Origin: DASXKD01 sp963734725
GTDB taxonomy: Bacteria > Actinomycetota > Actinomycetes > Streptosporangiales > Streptosporangiaceae
Direction: 5' to 3'
Assembly: GCA_963734725.1 (NCBI GenBank)
Contig: CAVTIX010000020.1
Span: forward strand, 434,001 to 498,000
Length of the DNA stretch: 64,000 nucleotides
This document shows, piece after piece, positions 34,880-45,324 of this stretch; position 1 is the stretch's first letter, and each line of letters begins with the position of its first letter. The position numbers and the translations under genes are program-made. The notes beneath the pieces were generated by a model that had not been told where the DNA came from, did no database searches, and saw only the letters and a list, made by a program, of their open reading frames with translations.

Positions 34880-34918
34880 TGGGACCTCCGTCCTCAGATC
34901 GGCGGGACTTCGGTCGGG
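34880..34918. promoter_or_regulatory. Tandem DevR/DosR-like operators
   Basis: TGGGACCTCCGTCCTC (34880-34895) and CGGGACTTCGGTCGGG (34903-34918) are two imperfect boxes with centres 23 bases apart, about two helix turns. Paired boxes of this kind are usual for strong DosR promoters. They lie 119-142 bases before ATG 34768 and about 280 bases before devS on the other strand. Confidence 0.6.
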
Positions 34919-35192
34919 GCGCAAGCCCACGGCCCCGCCGCGGTGCTTCGGGGCCGGCCCGCGCCGCAGGCACGACCTTGGGGATCCGGGTGATCTACGG
35001 GACCCGCCGCTGAGCGGAGTCAACGAGGCCGTCGAGGAGGTGCTCGCAGGCAGGGCCAAGGCACGCCTGGTCCGGCACCCCTAGCGGGCCAGGCCGGCGC
35101 CTATCCGTGAGGGCCGCCCGGCGGTCATTCCGCCGGGCCGCCCGCCCGCGTACGATCATGGCGTGGCGTCCGGCGACTTGCAGGTGTAGCTG

Positions 35193-36911
35193 GTGGAGAG
35201 TCAGGACTCCCGCCCGCTGCTGCCCAGTCTGCGGCTCGATGACCTGCTCGCGGAGCTGCAACTGCGATTGCAGGCGGTCCTCGATACCAGGGATCGGACG
35301 CATGCGCTGCTCGAAGCCGTCGTCGTCGTCGGCAGCCACCTGGAGCTTGAGGCGGTGCTCCGGCAGATCGTCGAAGCGGCGGCCGAACTGGTCTCCGCCC
35401 GGTACGGCGCGCTCGGCGTCATCGGCGAGGGTGGCCGCCTGGCCGAGTTCGTCCCGGTCGGGCTGGATGAGTCCCAGATCGCCAGGATCCACCACTGGCC
35501 AGAGGGCCGCGGGCTGCTCGGCGAACTGATCACCAATCCGCGCCCGCTGCGCCTGCACGATCTCACCACCGACCCCCGGTCCGCCGGGTTCCCCGACGGG
35601 CACCCGCCGATGCGGTCGTTCCTCGGCGTGCCGGTGCGGATCCGCGACGAGGTCTTCGGCAACCTCTACCTGACCGAAAAGCAGGGCGGCGACTTCGACG
35701 AAGAGGACGAAGCGCTGGTCCGGGCGCTCGCCGCCGCGGCCGGGGTGGCGATCGAGAACGCCCGGCTGTACGCGGAGGCACGCAGGCAGCAGCAGTGGCT
35801 GCGGGCCACCGCCGAGGTGACCCAGCGGCTGCTGTCCGGGGATCAGCGCGGCGAGGTGCTTGACCTGGTGACCTCGCAGGCACTGGGGATCTCCGGGGCG
35901 GACCTGGTGGTTCTGGCGTTGCCAGCAGGCGACCGGAAGCAGCTGGTCATCGAGCACGCTTGCGGCGACGGCGCCGCCGAGGCGCTCGGGCTGGTGCTGC
36001 CCGCCGAAGGGTCGGCCTCGGGCATCGTGATGGCCAGCGGCAAGCCGCTCGCCATAGACGACTTCAGCGGCGACGCGCGGGTGGCACAGGTGGCCCGCGA
36101 GCACATGCCGCTGGGGCCCGCGGTGCTGGTCCCGCTCGGCCCCGGCGGAGATGTACGCGGCGTGCTGACCGCGGGCCGCCACCAGGGCGCGCTGCCGCTC
36201 CCGCCTGCCGCCGTCGAAATGCTGATCACTTTCGCGGCGCAGGCGGGCATCGGGCTGGAACTCGCGGAGCACCGCAGCGATGCGCAGCGCCTGGCGCTGT
36301 TCGAAGACCGCGACCGGATCGCCCGTGACCTGCACGATCTGGTGATCCAGCGGCTTTTCGCCACCGGGATGTCACTGCAGGGCGCCACGTCGCTGATCGG
36401 CGACGCCGATGTCGCGCTCCGGGTGGAGAAGGCGGTCGACGCGCTGGACGAGACGATCAGGGAAATCCGGTCGGCAATCTTCGCATTGCAGTCGCACGAC
36501 CAGGCGGAACCGCTTCCCGTGCGCGCCAGGATCCTCGGGATCGCCGAGGAGATGACCGATTCGCTTGGCTATCCCCCTGGGCTCCGGATGGCCGGGCAGC
36601 TCGACACCCGGGTGCCCGTGCCCATCGCCGAGCAACTGCTGGCCGCGCTTCGCGAGGCGCTGGCCAACGCGGCCAAGCACGCCAAGGCGAGCCGGGTCGA
36701 CATCACCGTCGAAGCCGGGGCCGACCTGATGCTGACCGTGCGGGACAACGGCGTTGGCCCGGGCGAGCCCACCCGGCGCAGCGGGCTGGCCAATCTCGCC
36801 GAGCGGGCCGCCGAATTCGGCGGGTCGATGCGTGCCACCGCGGCCGAGGGCGGCGGCACCGAGCTGGAATGGCGGGTGCCTCTGCCGGATGGGCACCGGG
36901 GCGGCCCCTGA
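35193..36911 (+). CDS. devS: DevS/DosS-like GAF-GAF sensor histidine kinase
   Basis: A 572-residue sensor. GAF-A (about 45-195) contains ELVSARYGALGVIGEGG, HWPEGRGLLGELI and GHPPMRSFLGVPVRIRDEVF; H137 in HPPM corresponds by eye to the region of the DevS heme-ligand histidine. GAF-B follows (205-355). The HisKA_3 phosphoacceptor is H381 (RDRIARDLHDLVIQRLFATG), and the ATPase has LREALANAAKHAKAS and VRDNGVGPG. In mycobacteria this kinase senses O2, NO or CO and phosphorylates DosR. GTG 35193 is the likely start. It is convergent with devR rather than in one operon. Confidence 0.93.
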   Translation: MESQDSRPLLPSLRLDDLLAELQLRLQAVLDTRDRTHALLEAVVVVGSHLELEAVLRQIVEAAAELVSARYGALGVIGEGGRLAEFVPVGLDESQIARIHHWPEGRGLLGELITNPRPLRLHDLTTDPRSAGFPDGHPPMRSFLGVPVRIRDEVFGNLYLTEKQGGDFDEEDEALVRALAAAAGVAIENARLYAEARRQQQWLRATAEVTQRLLSGDQRGEVLDLVTSQALGISGADLVVLALPAGDRKQLVIEHACGDGAAEALGLVLPAEGSASGIVMASGKPLAIDDFSGDARVAQVAREHMPLGPAVLVPLGPGGDVRGVLTAGRHQGALPLPPAAVEMLITFAAQAGIGLELAEHRSDAQRLALFEDRDRIARDLHDLVIQRLFATGMSLQGATSLIGDADVALRVEKAVDALDETIREIRSAIFALQSHDQAEPLPVRARILGIAEEMTDSLGYPPGLRMAGQLDTRVPVPIAEQLLAALREALANAAKHAKASRVDITVEAGADLMLTVRDNGVGPGEPTRRSGLANLAERAAEFGGSMRATAAEGGGTELEWRVPLPDGHRGGP

Positions 36912-36936
36912 CCAGGGTCTCCTGGCTAGTCCGGGA

Positions 36937-36950
36937 CCCCGGCGCCGGGG
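36937..36950. terminator. GC palindrome between the ends of devS and devR
   Basis: CCCCGGCGCCGGGG is a perfect 14-base palindrome in the 40-base gap between two converging genes. It could act as a short bidirectional stop signal, but with no loop and no U-run this is weak. Confidence 0.3.
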
Positions 36951-36951
36951 A

Positions 36952-37617
36952 TCAGCGATCGGGGCGGTCTCGTATTGCAGGATCTGTGTCCTCAAAAATT
37001 CTCGCGGCATAAGCGGCGGCCTGTGTCCTGCGCTCCATGCCCAGCTTGGCGAACAGCGAGGACACATAGTTCTTGACGGTCTTCTCCGCCAGGAACATCC
37101 GCTCGCCGATCTGCCGGTTGGTCAGCCCCTCACCGATCAGCTCCAGGATCTTCCGCTCCTGCTCGGTCAGGCCTGCCAGCGGATCGGGCTTGCGGGAGCG
37201 GTCCCGCATCCGGGCCATCACCTTGCTGGCCGCCTGCGGGTCCAGCAGCGAGCCGCCGGATGCGACCGTGCGCACCGCGCCGACCAGGTCGGTGCCGCGG
37301 ATCTGCTTCAGCACGTAACCCGCCGCCCCGGCCATGATCGCGTCGAACAGCGCCTCGTCGTCACCAAACGAGGTCAGCATCAGGCAGGCGACCTCGGGCA
37401 TCTTGGAGCGGATTTCCCGGCACACGCTCACGCCGTCGCCGTCGGGTAGCCGCACGTCAAGCACCGCCACGTCGGGGCGCAGCGCGGGAATGCGGGCCAG
37501 CGCCGACTCGGCCGTCCCCGCCTCCCCCACCACGGCGATGTCCGGCTCGGCTTCCAGCAGGTCGCGTACGCCCTTCCGAACGATTTCATGGTCATCCAGC
37601 AGGAACACGCCGATCAT
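36952..37617 (-). CDS. devR: DevR/DosR-like NarL-family response regulator
   Basis: A 221-residue regulator: receiver domain (VFLLDDHEIVRKGVRDLL; phosphoacceptor D54 in AVLDVRLPDG; T82 and K104) and LuxR-type DNA-binding domain (GLTEQERKILELIGEGLTNR, RMFLAEKTVKNYVSSLFAKL). D54, T82, K104 and the DNA contacts K179, K182 and N183 fall at the same numbers as in M. tuberculosis DosR, so it should read the same GGGAC/GTCCC sites found in this window. A weak box is centred 42.5 bases before the ATG with TTAAGC in the -10 position, so the mRNA may be leaderless and self-regulated. Confidence 0.95.
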   Translation of the reverse strand: MIGVFLLDDHEIVRKGVRDLLEAEPDIAVVGEAGTAESALARIPALRPDVAVLDVRLPDGDGVSVCREIRSKMPEVACLMLTSFGDDEALFDAIMAGAAGYVLKQIRGTDLVGAVRTVASGGSLLDPQAASKVMARMRDRSRKPDPLAGLTEQERKILELIGEGLTNRQIGERMFLAEKTVKNYVSSLFAKLGMERRTQAAAYAARIFEDTDPAIRDRPDR

Positions 37618-37651
37618 GTGCTCAGCTTAAGCGCGGCGCAGGCGCGGCGGC

Positions 37652-37667
37652 AGGGGCCAAAGTCCAT
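37652..37667. promoter_or_regulatory. Possible autoregulatory DevR box before devR
   Basis: On the minus strand ATGGACTTTGGCCCCT resembles the box at 29945 (GGGACTTT-C-G-A-CCC) in 11 of 14 core positions. Its centre is 42.5 bases before ATG 37617, the classic DosR activator position if transcription starts at the ATG. Both half-sites have one mismatch. Confidence 0.4.
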
Positions 37668-37698
37668 TCCGCGCCGGCTACAGGTCACGTCTCCGCGG

Positions 37699-39114
<1,416 letters not shown>

Positions 39115-39209
39115 GATCCTTCTTCCTCACCCTCATCCGGGGAATCAAACGGGCGCCCGGGGTTTGGCGCGGCCGGGGTCCGGGGCGGCTGCCCCCGCGG
39201 CTAGGGCGC

Positions 39210-41405
39210 CTACGGGCTCGGCGAGGCCGGACTTGGCGTCGGGGTCGGCGGGGCGGTGGTCGGCGATGGCGTGGGCGACGGGGCGGTCGTGGTGGGCACG
39301 GCCGTTGGGCTGGGCGACGAGGGCGTGGGCGTGGGCGAAGCGGTGTGCGTCCGGTGCGGGTGCGCCGGGGCCGTGTGCCCCTGGGCCGGGCCCACCAGGT
39401 TCGGTGTCTGCACGTGATGGCTCGGCGTCAGCAGCAGCACCAGCGCGCCCACGACCACGGCGGCGACCGCGACCACGCCGCCGGTGGCCGCGCCGGCCGC
39501 GAACGCCCGGCGGTCCCGCTGGGACTCGGTGCGCCTGCGGTCCCGCAGCCACTGCGGCAGCGAGGCACGCTGCGCCGCCCAGCTGTTGAATGGCGCCGCT
39601 GCATAGCCCAGCGTGGGGAACAGCAGCATGGCGGCCAGCAGCGGGGCGGCCAGCCTGGTGATCTGGCTCAGCGCCAGGCCGATGCCGCCGAGGCCGAGGA
39701 CGGCCAGCGTCGACTCCGCCCAGTTTGCCCGCAGCGCCTCCCACCACCTGGCCCGTTCACTGGTCTTCGGCGTGCGCAGGAACGCCGCCTTGCGGGCGAA
39801 CAGGCCAAGCACCGACGCGCGCGCCACCACCAGGGAGGTGGACTGCCAGATGAAAAACGCGCCGAGCGCGTCCCGCCAGTGGGCGCCGGTGCCGCGGCGC
39901 AGCAGCGCCACCGCACGGACCAGCCCCAGCCCGACCAGCACCGGCACGGTCGCCAGCAGGAACGGGGTCAGCTTGCGGAACAGCTCGCCCCCGCCGCTGG
40001 CCAGGTTCACCGCACCGGCCAGCAAGAAGACAAAGAACACCAGGCCGAGCAGGTCGCCGTACCACTGGATCCCGCCGGCCAGGTAGGCCCAGCGCTGCCC
40101 GGAGGTGAGGTGGTTCTCCCTGCTCTGCCGGCCGGGGATGAGCGACCGCCAGTGCATCCTGATGATCTGGATCCCGCCGAAGCACCACCGGTAGCGCTGG
40201 CCCTTGAGCGCCTCGAAGGTCAGCGGCATGATGCCGCGGCCCCAGGTCTGGTCGACGTGGAGCCCGTGCCAGCCGGCCCGCAGCAGCCGCAGCGAAATCT
40301 CTGCGTCCTCGGTGATGCACCACTCGTCCCAGCCGCCCAGCTCGTCCAGCGCGACCCGGCGGATCAGGCCCATGGTCCCGGCGAAGATCGCCCCGTCGTG
40401 CTCGTTGCGGGAGGGCTGGGACACGGCGAAGAAGTACTTATACGAGTAGTACAGGCGCCGGTAGTACCGGGCGTGCTGCCAGTCGCGGTAGTCCTGCGGC
40501 GACTGGACGAACCCGATCCAGGGGTCGGCGAACGGCGGGGCGCACCGGCGCAGGAACCCGGGTTCGAGCTGATAGTCGGAGTCCACCACGCCGATCAGTT
40601 CGGCCCGCTCGTCCGTCAGCCGCCGCAGCGCGTAGTTCAGCGCCCCGGACTTGTAGCCCGGCCAGTTCTCCAGGTGGGCGAACTTGACCCGGTGCCGGGC
40701 GCACCATTCCTCGACCGGGCGCCACAGCGACTCGTCGTCGGTGTTGTCGTCGATCACCACGATCTCGAACCGCGGGTAGTTCAGGCTCAGCAGCGAGCGG
40801 AGCGTCTGCTTGACCATCTCCGGCGGCTCGTTGTGCGCGGGCACGTGCAGGCTGACCATCGGCAGGTCTTTGTCGGCGACGGGCAGCCGGGTCTGCGGGG
40901 TGATCCGCCTGCGCCAGTGCTGGGTGCCCAGCGCGTCGCAGATCTCCCACAGGTAGGCGCACGACATGACCGCCGCGAACAGCTCGAACACCCAAAGCAG
41001 CAGGCCGCCGGCGGTGCTGCCCGGGCCGAGATTGCTGTTGATGGTCCATTCCAGCGCGTAGGCCAGGTAGATCACGAACAGGAACACGCTTGTCGCCCAG
41101 CACAGGTGAGCGCGGGCGCTCCACTGCCGGGTCGCGGGCAGCCAGATCACGCTCGCGACCGTCACGCCGGCGATGCCGACGATCAGGTTGTGCCTGTTGA
41201 CCCCGAGCAGGAATTTCAGCACAAGGGCCACCAGCACGACCAGCACCACGGTGCCGACGAGGGCCAGCACGAACCGGCGGGTGGCGGACCACGCCCCGGC
41301 CCGGCCGGCCGGTGTCCGGACCGGCAACAGCAGCGCGATCGATCCGAGCGGGGCCGCGATCATCCCGGCCAGCAGCAGCGCAGCGAGCATTAGCCGCGTC
41401 TCCAA
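39210..41405 (-). CDS. Membrane glycosyltransferase family 2, cellulose-synthase-like
   Basis: A 731-residue processive-type glycosyltransferase. Four N-terminal helices are followed by the GT2 domain with DDN (VVIDDNTDDESL), DSD (LIGVVDSDYQ), TED (CITEDAEISL) and QRYRW (KGQRYRWCFGG), then about five helices. The C-terminal 90 residues are one helix plus a long outside tail of Pro/Ser/Thr repeats. All catalytic motifs are present, so it should build or transfer a beta-linked polysaccharide. No cellulose accessory genes are nearby; product unknown. Confidence 0.9.
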   Translation of the reverse strand: METRLMLAALLLAGMIAAPLGSIALLLPVRTPAGRAGAWSATRRFVLALVGTVVLVVLVALVLKFLLGVNRHNLIVGIAGVTVASVIWLPATRQWSARAHLCWATSVFLFVIYLAYALEWTINSNLGPGSTAGGLLLWVFELFAAVMSCAYLWEICDALGTQHWRRRITPQTRLPVADKDLPMVSLHVPAHNEPPEMVKQTLRSLLSLNYPRFEIVVIDDNTDDESLWRPVEEWCARHRVKFAHLENWPGYKSGALNYALRRLTDERAELIGVVDSDYQLEPGFLRRCAPPFADPWIGFVQSPQDYRDWQHARYYRRLYYSYKYFFAVSQPSRNEHDGAIFAGTMGLIRRVALDELGGWDEWCITEDAEISLRLLRAGWHGLHVDQTWGRGIMPLTFEALKGQRYRWCFGGIQIIRMHWRSLIPGRQSRENHLTSGQRWAYLAGGIQWYGDLLGLVFFVFLLAGAVNLASGGGELFRKLTPFLLATVPVLVGLGLVRAVALLRRGTGAHWRDALGAFFIWQSTSLVVARASVLGLFARKAAFLRTPKTSERARWWEALRANWAESTLAVLGLGGIGLALSQITRLAAPLLAAMLLFPTLGYAAAPFNSWAAQRASLPQWLRDRRRTESQRDRRAFAAGAATGGVVAVAAVVVGALVLLLTPSHHVQTPNLVGPAQGHTAPAHPHRTHTASPTPTPSSPSPTAVPTTTAPSPTPSPTTAPPTPTPSPASPSP

Positions 41406-41511
41406 GTCATGCGGGGCAAGCTACCCCGATCTGGGCGAAACAACGAATGATCCCGGTGAAACGACGAATGCCTGGGCGGGGGATGGTGACAGCGGTGCCA
41501 GACGGAATGTA

Positions 41512-41781
41512 ATGACCGGCTGCCGTCCCCGCGCGGCGGAGTTCTCGCTCGTCCTTGGGATCTGGTTCATCGCGGAGACCGGCCTGTGGCTCGCCGTTGT
41601 CGCCTGGCTGGCCGACCGCGGCGTCCGCTGGCTGCGGCGGCCCGCCGTGCAGCGGTGGATCGAGCGGGTCACCGGCATCGTGCTCATCGGCTTCGGCCTT
41701 CGGCTGGCCACCGAATCCCGCCGCTTCGCCTTATCGGCCGTATCTGCACGTGTCGCTCATTGTCTGCGCGCCGCGGGGTAG
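41512..41781 (+). pseudogene. LysE-type exporter, C-terminal remnant
   Basis: ATG 41512 opens a frame with GIWFIAETGLWLAVVAWLAD and VTGIVLIGFGLRLATESR, the last two helices of a LysE/RhtB amino-acid exporter. The N-terminal two thirds are missing, and the tail after ATESR is out of family. Probably a relic left by a deletion. Confidence 0.65.
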
Positions 41782-41790
41782 GTGCCTGGC

Positions 41791-42738
41791 ATGAAACGTG
41801 CACGACGCAGGCGCGGAGGGCCGCCGCCGGACACGGGGGGGCCGCAACAGGGCACCATGGATCCACCGCAGGCCACCGTGGGGCCAGCGCAGGACACCGG
41901 AGGAGCGGCGGACGGCACGGGAGGGTCGCTGCTGGACACCGATGGCGCCATCGCGGAACGGGCCGCCGAACTGGCGACCGAGGTCACCGAGGCCGAGCAG
42001 CCAGCGGAGCGGCGCCGGCTGACCGCTGCGTTCGCGGCTGCGGCGCGGTCCAGCGCGCGGGCCACCGGCCGCGGGGCACGCGCCACGGGCCGCGGAGTGC
42101 GCGCGGCCCGTCGGCGCGCCGGAACGGGCATGGGCTGGTTCACCGCGCAGGTCGTGGCCATGGCCCCGCGGCTGCGGGTGCGGACCGGGGCGGCGCTGCG
42201 GGCGCAGTTCCCGGGGAAGTCCACCGAGGACATCGCCGACGCGCTGATCGTCGGCGCGTCCCGGGCGGCGGGCGCGGTCGGCGCGGCGGTGGGCGCGTGG
42301 GCGGCGCTGCCGGTGCTGCTGGCCTTCCCCGCCGAGCTGGTGACCGAGACGCTGGCCCTCATCGGCATCGAGCTCAAGCTGATCGCCGAGTTGCACGAGG
42401 TGTACGGTATGGTGCCGCCTGGCAACGCCGCGGACCGGGCGACCGCCTACATCGGGGCGTGGGCGCACCGCCGCGGCGTCCTGGCGGCGCCCGGCGGGCT
42501 GATCCTGGTCGCAGGCTCGCCGCTGGGCCGGCGGCTTCGGCTGCGGCTGGCCGCCCGCGCGGGCCGCAGCGCGTTCTCGCTGGGCCCGCTGTTCACGGGG
42601 GCGGCGGCCGGCGCGATGCTCAACAGCCGGGAGACGCGCCGGCTGGGCCTGGACGTCCGCGCCGACCTGCGCCGCGGGGCCGAGCCCAGCGGGTCGGAGC
42701 TTGCCCGCCGCGGCGCAAGGCCGGAGCTGGAAACCTGA
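41791..42738 (+). CDS. EcsC-like protein
   Basis: A 315-residue protein. After a disordered glycine/alanine-rich 130 residues comes an EcsC-like helical core (DALIVGASRAAGAVGAAVGA, AELVTETLALIGIELKLIAE, LHEVYG). EcsC proteins are peripheral membrane proteins with loose links to ABC export. Two arginine-rich repeats (SSARATGRGARATGRGVRAA) precede the core. Start ATG 41791 follows GGGGTAGGTG; GTG 41782 is an alternative. Role unknown. Confidence 0.65.
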   Translation: MKRARRRRGGPPPDTGGPQQGTMDPPQATVGPAQDTGGAADGTGGSLLDTDGAIAERAAELATEVTEAEQPAERRRLTAAFAAAARSSARATGRGARATGRGVRAARRRAGTGMGWFTAQVVAMAPRLRVRTGAALRAQFPGKSTEDIADALIVGASRAAGAVGAAVGAWAALPVLLAFPAELVTETLALIGIELKLIAELHEVYGMVPPGNAADRATAYIGAWAHRRGVLAAPGGLILVAGSPLGRRLRLRLAARAGRSAFSLGPLFTGAAAGAMLNSRETRRLGLDVRADLRRGAEPSGSELARRGARPELET

Positions 42739-42898
42739 GCCCGGACGGCGGCAGGCTTGGCCTTGCCTCGGCGCTTCGTACACTCCGCACGATGGCCGAT
42801 TCCGTGAAGGACCTGTCCCCCGCCGGGCCGCTTCGCGATTCATGGCGTGACCGGTGGCCTGCCGCGTGGCATCCCGTGGGGGCAGTAATAGCGGCTCG

Positions 42899-44215
42899 TT
42901 AGCGGCTCACCGCGACCGCGTCGAACGCTGCGCCGAACACCTCGGCGATCCGCGCGATCTCGGCCTCGGTGATTACGAACGGCGGGGAAATCTGCAAGGC
43001 GGCGCCGCGGAGCAGGCGGGTGATCACGCCGCGCTCGCGGATCTCGGCCACCAGCCGCGGGGCGAGCCCTGGGTCGGCGGTGCGCGCGTCCTCGGCGATC
43101 TCCACGGCGGCGAGCAGCCCGGTCCCGGCGCGCACCTCCGTCACCAGGTCGTGGCCTGCCAGCGGCGCGAGCGCGCGGGCCAGCACCGGCGCCAGCCTGG
43201 CCACCCTGGCGACCAACTGCTCCCGCTCGATCAGGTCCAGGTTCGCGGCCGCGACCGCGCATGCGGCCGGGTGCCCCGAGTAGGTGTAGCCGTGCCGGAA
43301 CACCTCCGCCGAGCCGGGGCGCCAGAACGGCTCGGCCACCCGCGCGCCCGCGATCACCGCGCCGATCGGCGCGTACCCGGAGCTGAGCCCTTTGGCCGTG
43401 GTGATCATGTCCGGGTCCAGCGCGAATCGCTCGCTGGCCAGCCAGGCGCCGGTGCGCCCGAAGCCGGTGATCACCTCGTCAGCGATGAACAGCACGTCAT
43501 GCCGGCGGCAGATCTCCCGCACCGCCGCCAGGTAGCCCTCGGGCGGCGGGTACACCCCGCCAGCCCCGATCACCGGCTCGCAGAAGAACGCGGCCACCCG
43601 CCCGGGGCCCACCGTCTCGATCGCCTTGTCGAGGGCCGGCGCGTCATCCCAGGCCACATGCTCGATGTGGCTTACTAGCGGAACGAAAGGCTCGGTGTTG
43701 GCCGGGATCCCGCCCAGGGACGTGCCGTACGCATTCATCCCGTGATAGGCATGCGACCGGGCCATCGTGACCTGCTTGGACTCCAGGCCCATGGCGCGCC
43801 AGTAGCTGCGGGCCAGTTTGGCCGCCGTGTCTACGGCATCCGACCCGCCACCCGGGGTGAGGAACACCTTGGCGCCGGGCATCGGGGCCAGCGCCGCGAC
43901 CCGGCGGGCGAGCGCCTCGGCGGGCGGGTTGGTGAACGGCTCGAAGGTCTGGTAGGCGGCAAGCCGGCGCATCTGCGCGGCCGCGGCGTCCGCGAGCTCC
44001 GCCCGCCCGTGCCCGACGTTGCAGTACCAGAGGCTGGCCGGCGCGTCGAGATAGGGGCGGCCGCGGTCGTCGTACACGTAAGAGCCCTCGCCGCGGACGA
44101 TGGTGACCGTGTGACCGGCCAGGCTTGCCATGTCCGCGAACGCGTTCCACAGCACCGGCTCACCAGGCGTGCCCACGGCCTCAGGGCTGCTCGCAACGCG
44201 CGGTTCTGATCCCAT
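42899..44215 (-). CDS. Class III aminotransferase
   Basis: A 438-residue PLP enzyme of fold type I. FIADEVITGFGRTG holds the PLP-interacting Asp and TTAKGLSSGYAPIGAV the PLP lysine; KVFLTPGGGSDAVDTAAKLA and FRHGYTYSGHPAACAVA are typical. The family covers omega-amino acid/pyruvate, putrescine and diaminopelargonate-like aminotransferases; I cannot name the donor. It stands alone on the minus strand. Confidence 0.93.
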   Translation of the reverse strand: MGSEPRVASSPEAVGTPGEPVLWNAFADMASLAGHTVTIVRGEGSYVYDDRGRPYLDAPASLWYCNVGHGRAELADAAAAQMRRLAAYQTFEPFTNPPAEALARRVAALAPMPGAKVFLTPGGGSDAVDTAAKLARSYWRAMGLESKQVTMARSHAYHGMNAYGTSLGGIPANTEPFVPLVSHIEHVAWDDAPALDKAIETVGPGRVAAFFCEPVIGAGGVYPPPEGYLAAVREICRRHDVLFIADEVITGFGRTGAWLASERFALDPDMITTAKGLSSGYAPIGAVIAGARVAEPFWRPGSAEVFRHGYTYSGHPAACAVAAANLDLIEREQLVARVARLAPVLARALAPLAGHDLVTEVRAGTGLLAAVEIAEDARTADPGLAPRLVAEIRERGVITRLLRGAALQISPPFVITEAEIARIAEVFGAAFDAVAVSR

Positions 44216-44338
44216 TGGCCCATCCTCTCAGTCGGCCGACCCTGGTGCGCGGCGAGGCGGCCCGATGCGCGGCGAGGGTGACCGGATGCCCGGCACGGCA
44301 GCCGGGCGCGGCACGGGCAGCCGGGTGCGGGTTCCGCG

Positions 44339-45253
44339 TTAGCCGGAGACGACGATTTCCTTCCAGAGCCCGCCGTTGAGGTTGAGGTTGTTCCCCTTGG
44401 CCTGGCCGGGACCGCCGTCCGCCACGTAGGTGTACAACGGGTGCCCGTTCCAGGTCACTTGCTTGGTGCCGTCGGTCCGGGTGGTCGTGCCGAAGGTGCC
44501 GGGGATGCCTGCGGCGTGGGACGGGGAGCCGGTCACCGGCGGCCAGTACGCCGCGCAGCTCGAGTAGCAGTTGGACTTGCCCGGGCTGTCCGCGGCGAAC
44601 GTGTACACGGTGAGCCCCTTGGCGTTGGTGAGCACGGTAACGCCACCGACCTTGCCGGTCTTGATCGCGACCGTGCCGCCGCTGGGCATGGTCGGCTGGC
44701 CGCCCGCCCCGGCGACGGCGACGAACAGCAGCACCAGGCCCAGCCCGGACAGCACCGCGATCGCGGGCTTCGCCATCGGCAGGCCGGCCAGCATCGTGCC
44801 CAACCGCTGAATCAGGCCGTCGCCCTTCGCGGCCTGGTCGGCCGGGGCCGGGGTGACAGCGAGCAGGCCCAACACGGCAAACGCGGCCACCTCAATGATC
44901 CCGGCGACGATCCCCGCGGTAGTGCGGACCTCTTTGAAACCGAACAGGCCGAACCATATCGACAGCAAGTAGCCGCCCAGGGTGGCCACGGCGAACCCCG
45001 CGCCCAGGGCCGCGGCCACCCGGTTGCCTGTGGCAAGCACCAATATGGCCAGGGCGAACCCGGCGATCACCTGGAGCAGGAACAGCCAGCCGATGGTGGG
45101 GATGTTCCTGAACCCGGTCAGATAAAGATCAAGGTGAATCGCCGCGGTGGCCGTCAGCAGCCCCGCCCCCGTGATCCGGAGCACTGGCCGCAGCCAGCCG
45201 CCCGACGTTGCCACATGTGTATTTTCCATATTTGCCACCTGTATGTTCTCCAT
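44339..45253 (-). CDS. Membrane protein with Yx[FWY]xxD lipoprotein-type repeats
   Basis: A 304-residue protein: six predicted helices in residues 20-195 followed by an outside domain with two Yx[FWY]xxD motifs (YTFAAD and YTYVAD) and a cysteine pair (SNCYSSCAAYW), as in the COG4315 repeat family. That repeat is normally a secreted lipoprotein and is here joined to a membrane part. The first 16 residues repeat MENxxVA twice. It lies next to the two-component genes and could be a target or sensor partner. Function unknown, possibly redox linked. Confidence 0.75.
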   Translation of the reverse strand: MENIQVANMENTHVATSGGWLRPVLRITGAGLLTATAAIHLDLYLTGFRNIPTIGWLFLLQVIAGFALAILVLATGNRVAAALGAGFAVATLGGYLLSIWFGLFGFKEVRTTAGIVAGIIEVAAFAVLGLLAVTPAPADQAAKGDGLIQRLGTMLAGLPMAKPAIAVLSGLGLVLLFVAVAGAGGQPTMPSGGTVAIKTGKVGGVTVLTNAKGLTVYTFAADSPGKSNCYSSCAAYWPPVTGSPSHAAGIPGTFGTTTRTDGTKQVTWNGHPLYTYVADGGPGQAKGNNLNLNGGLWKEIVVSG

Positions 45254-45324
45254 GTTTGGATCACGGTATCGGTGGCCAGCTGGTTCAGTATGCGACTCGC
45301 CGCTGTCCTAGCAAACCCTTCCGG

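Noticed and set aside
42792..42902. Plus-strand 36-codon frame starting MADSVKDLSPAGPLRDSW
   Set aside because: It overlaps the end of the aminotransferase gene, lacks a ribosome site and has no recognisable product.
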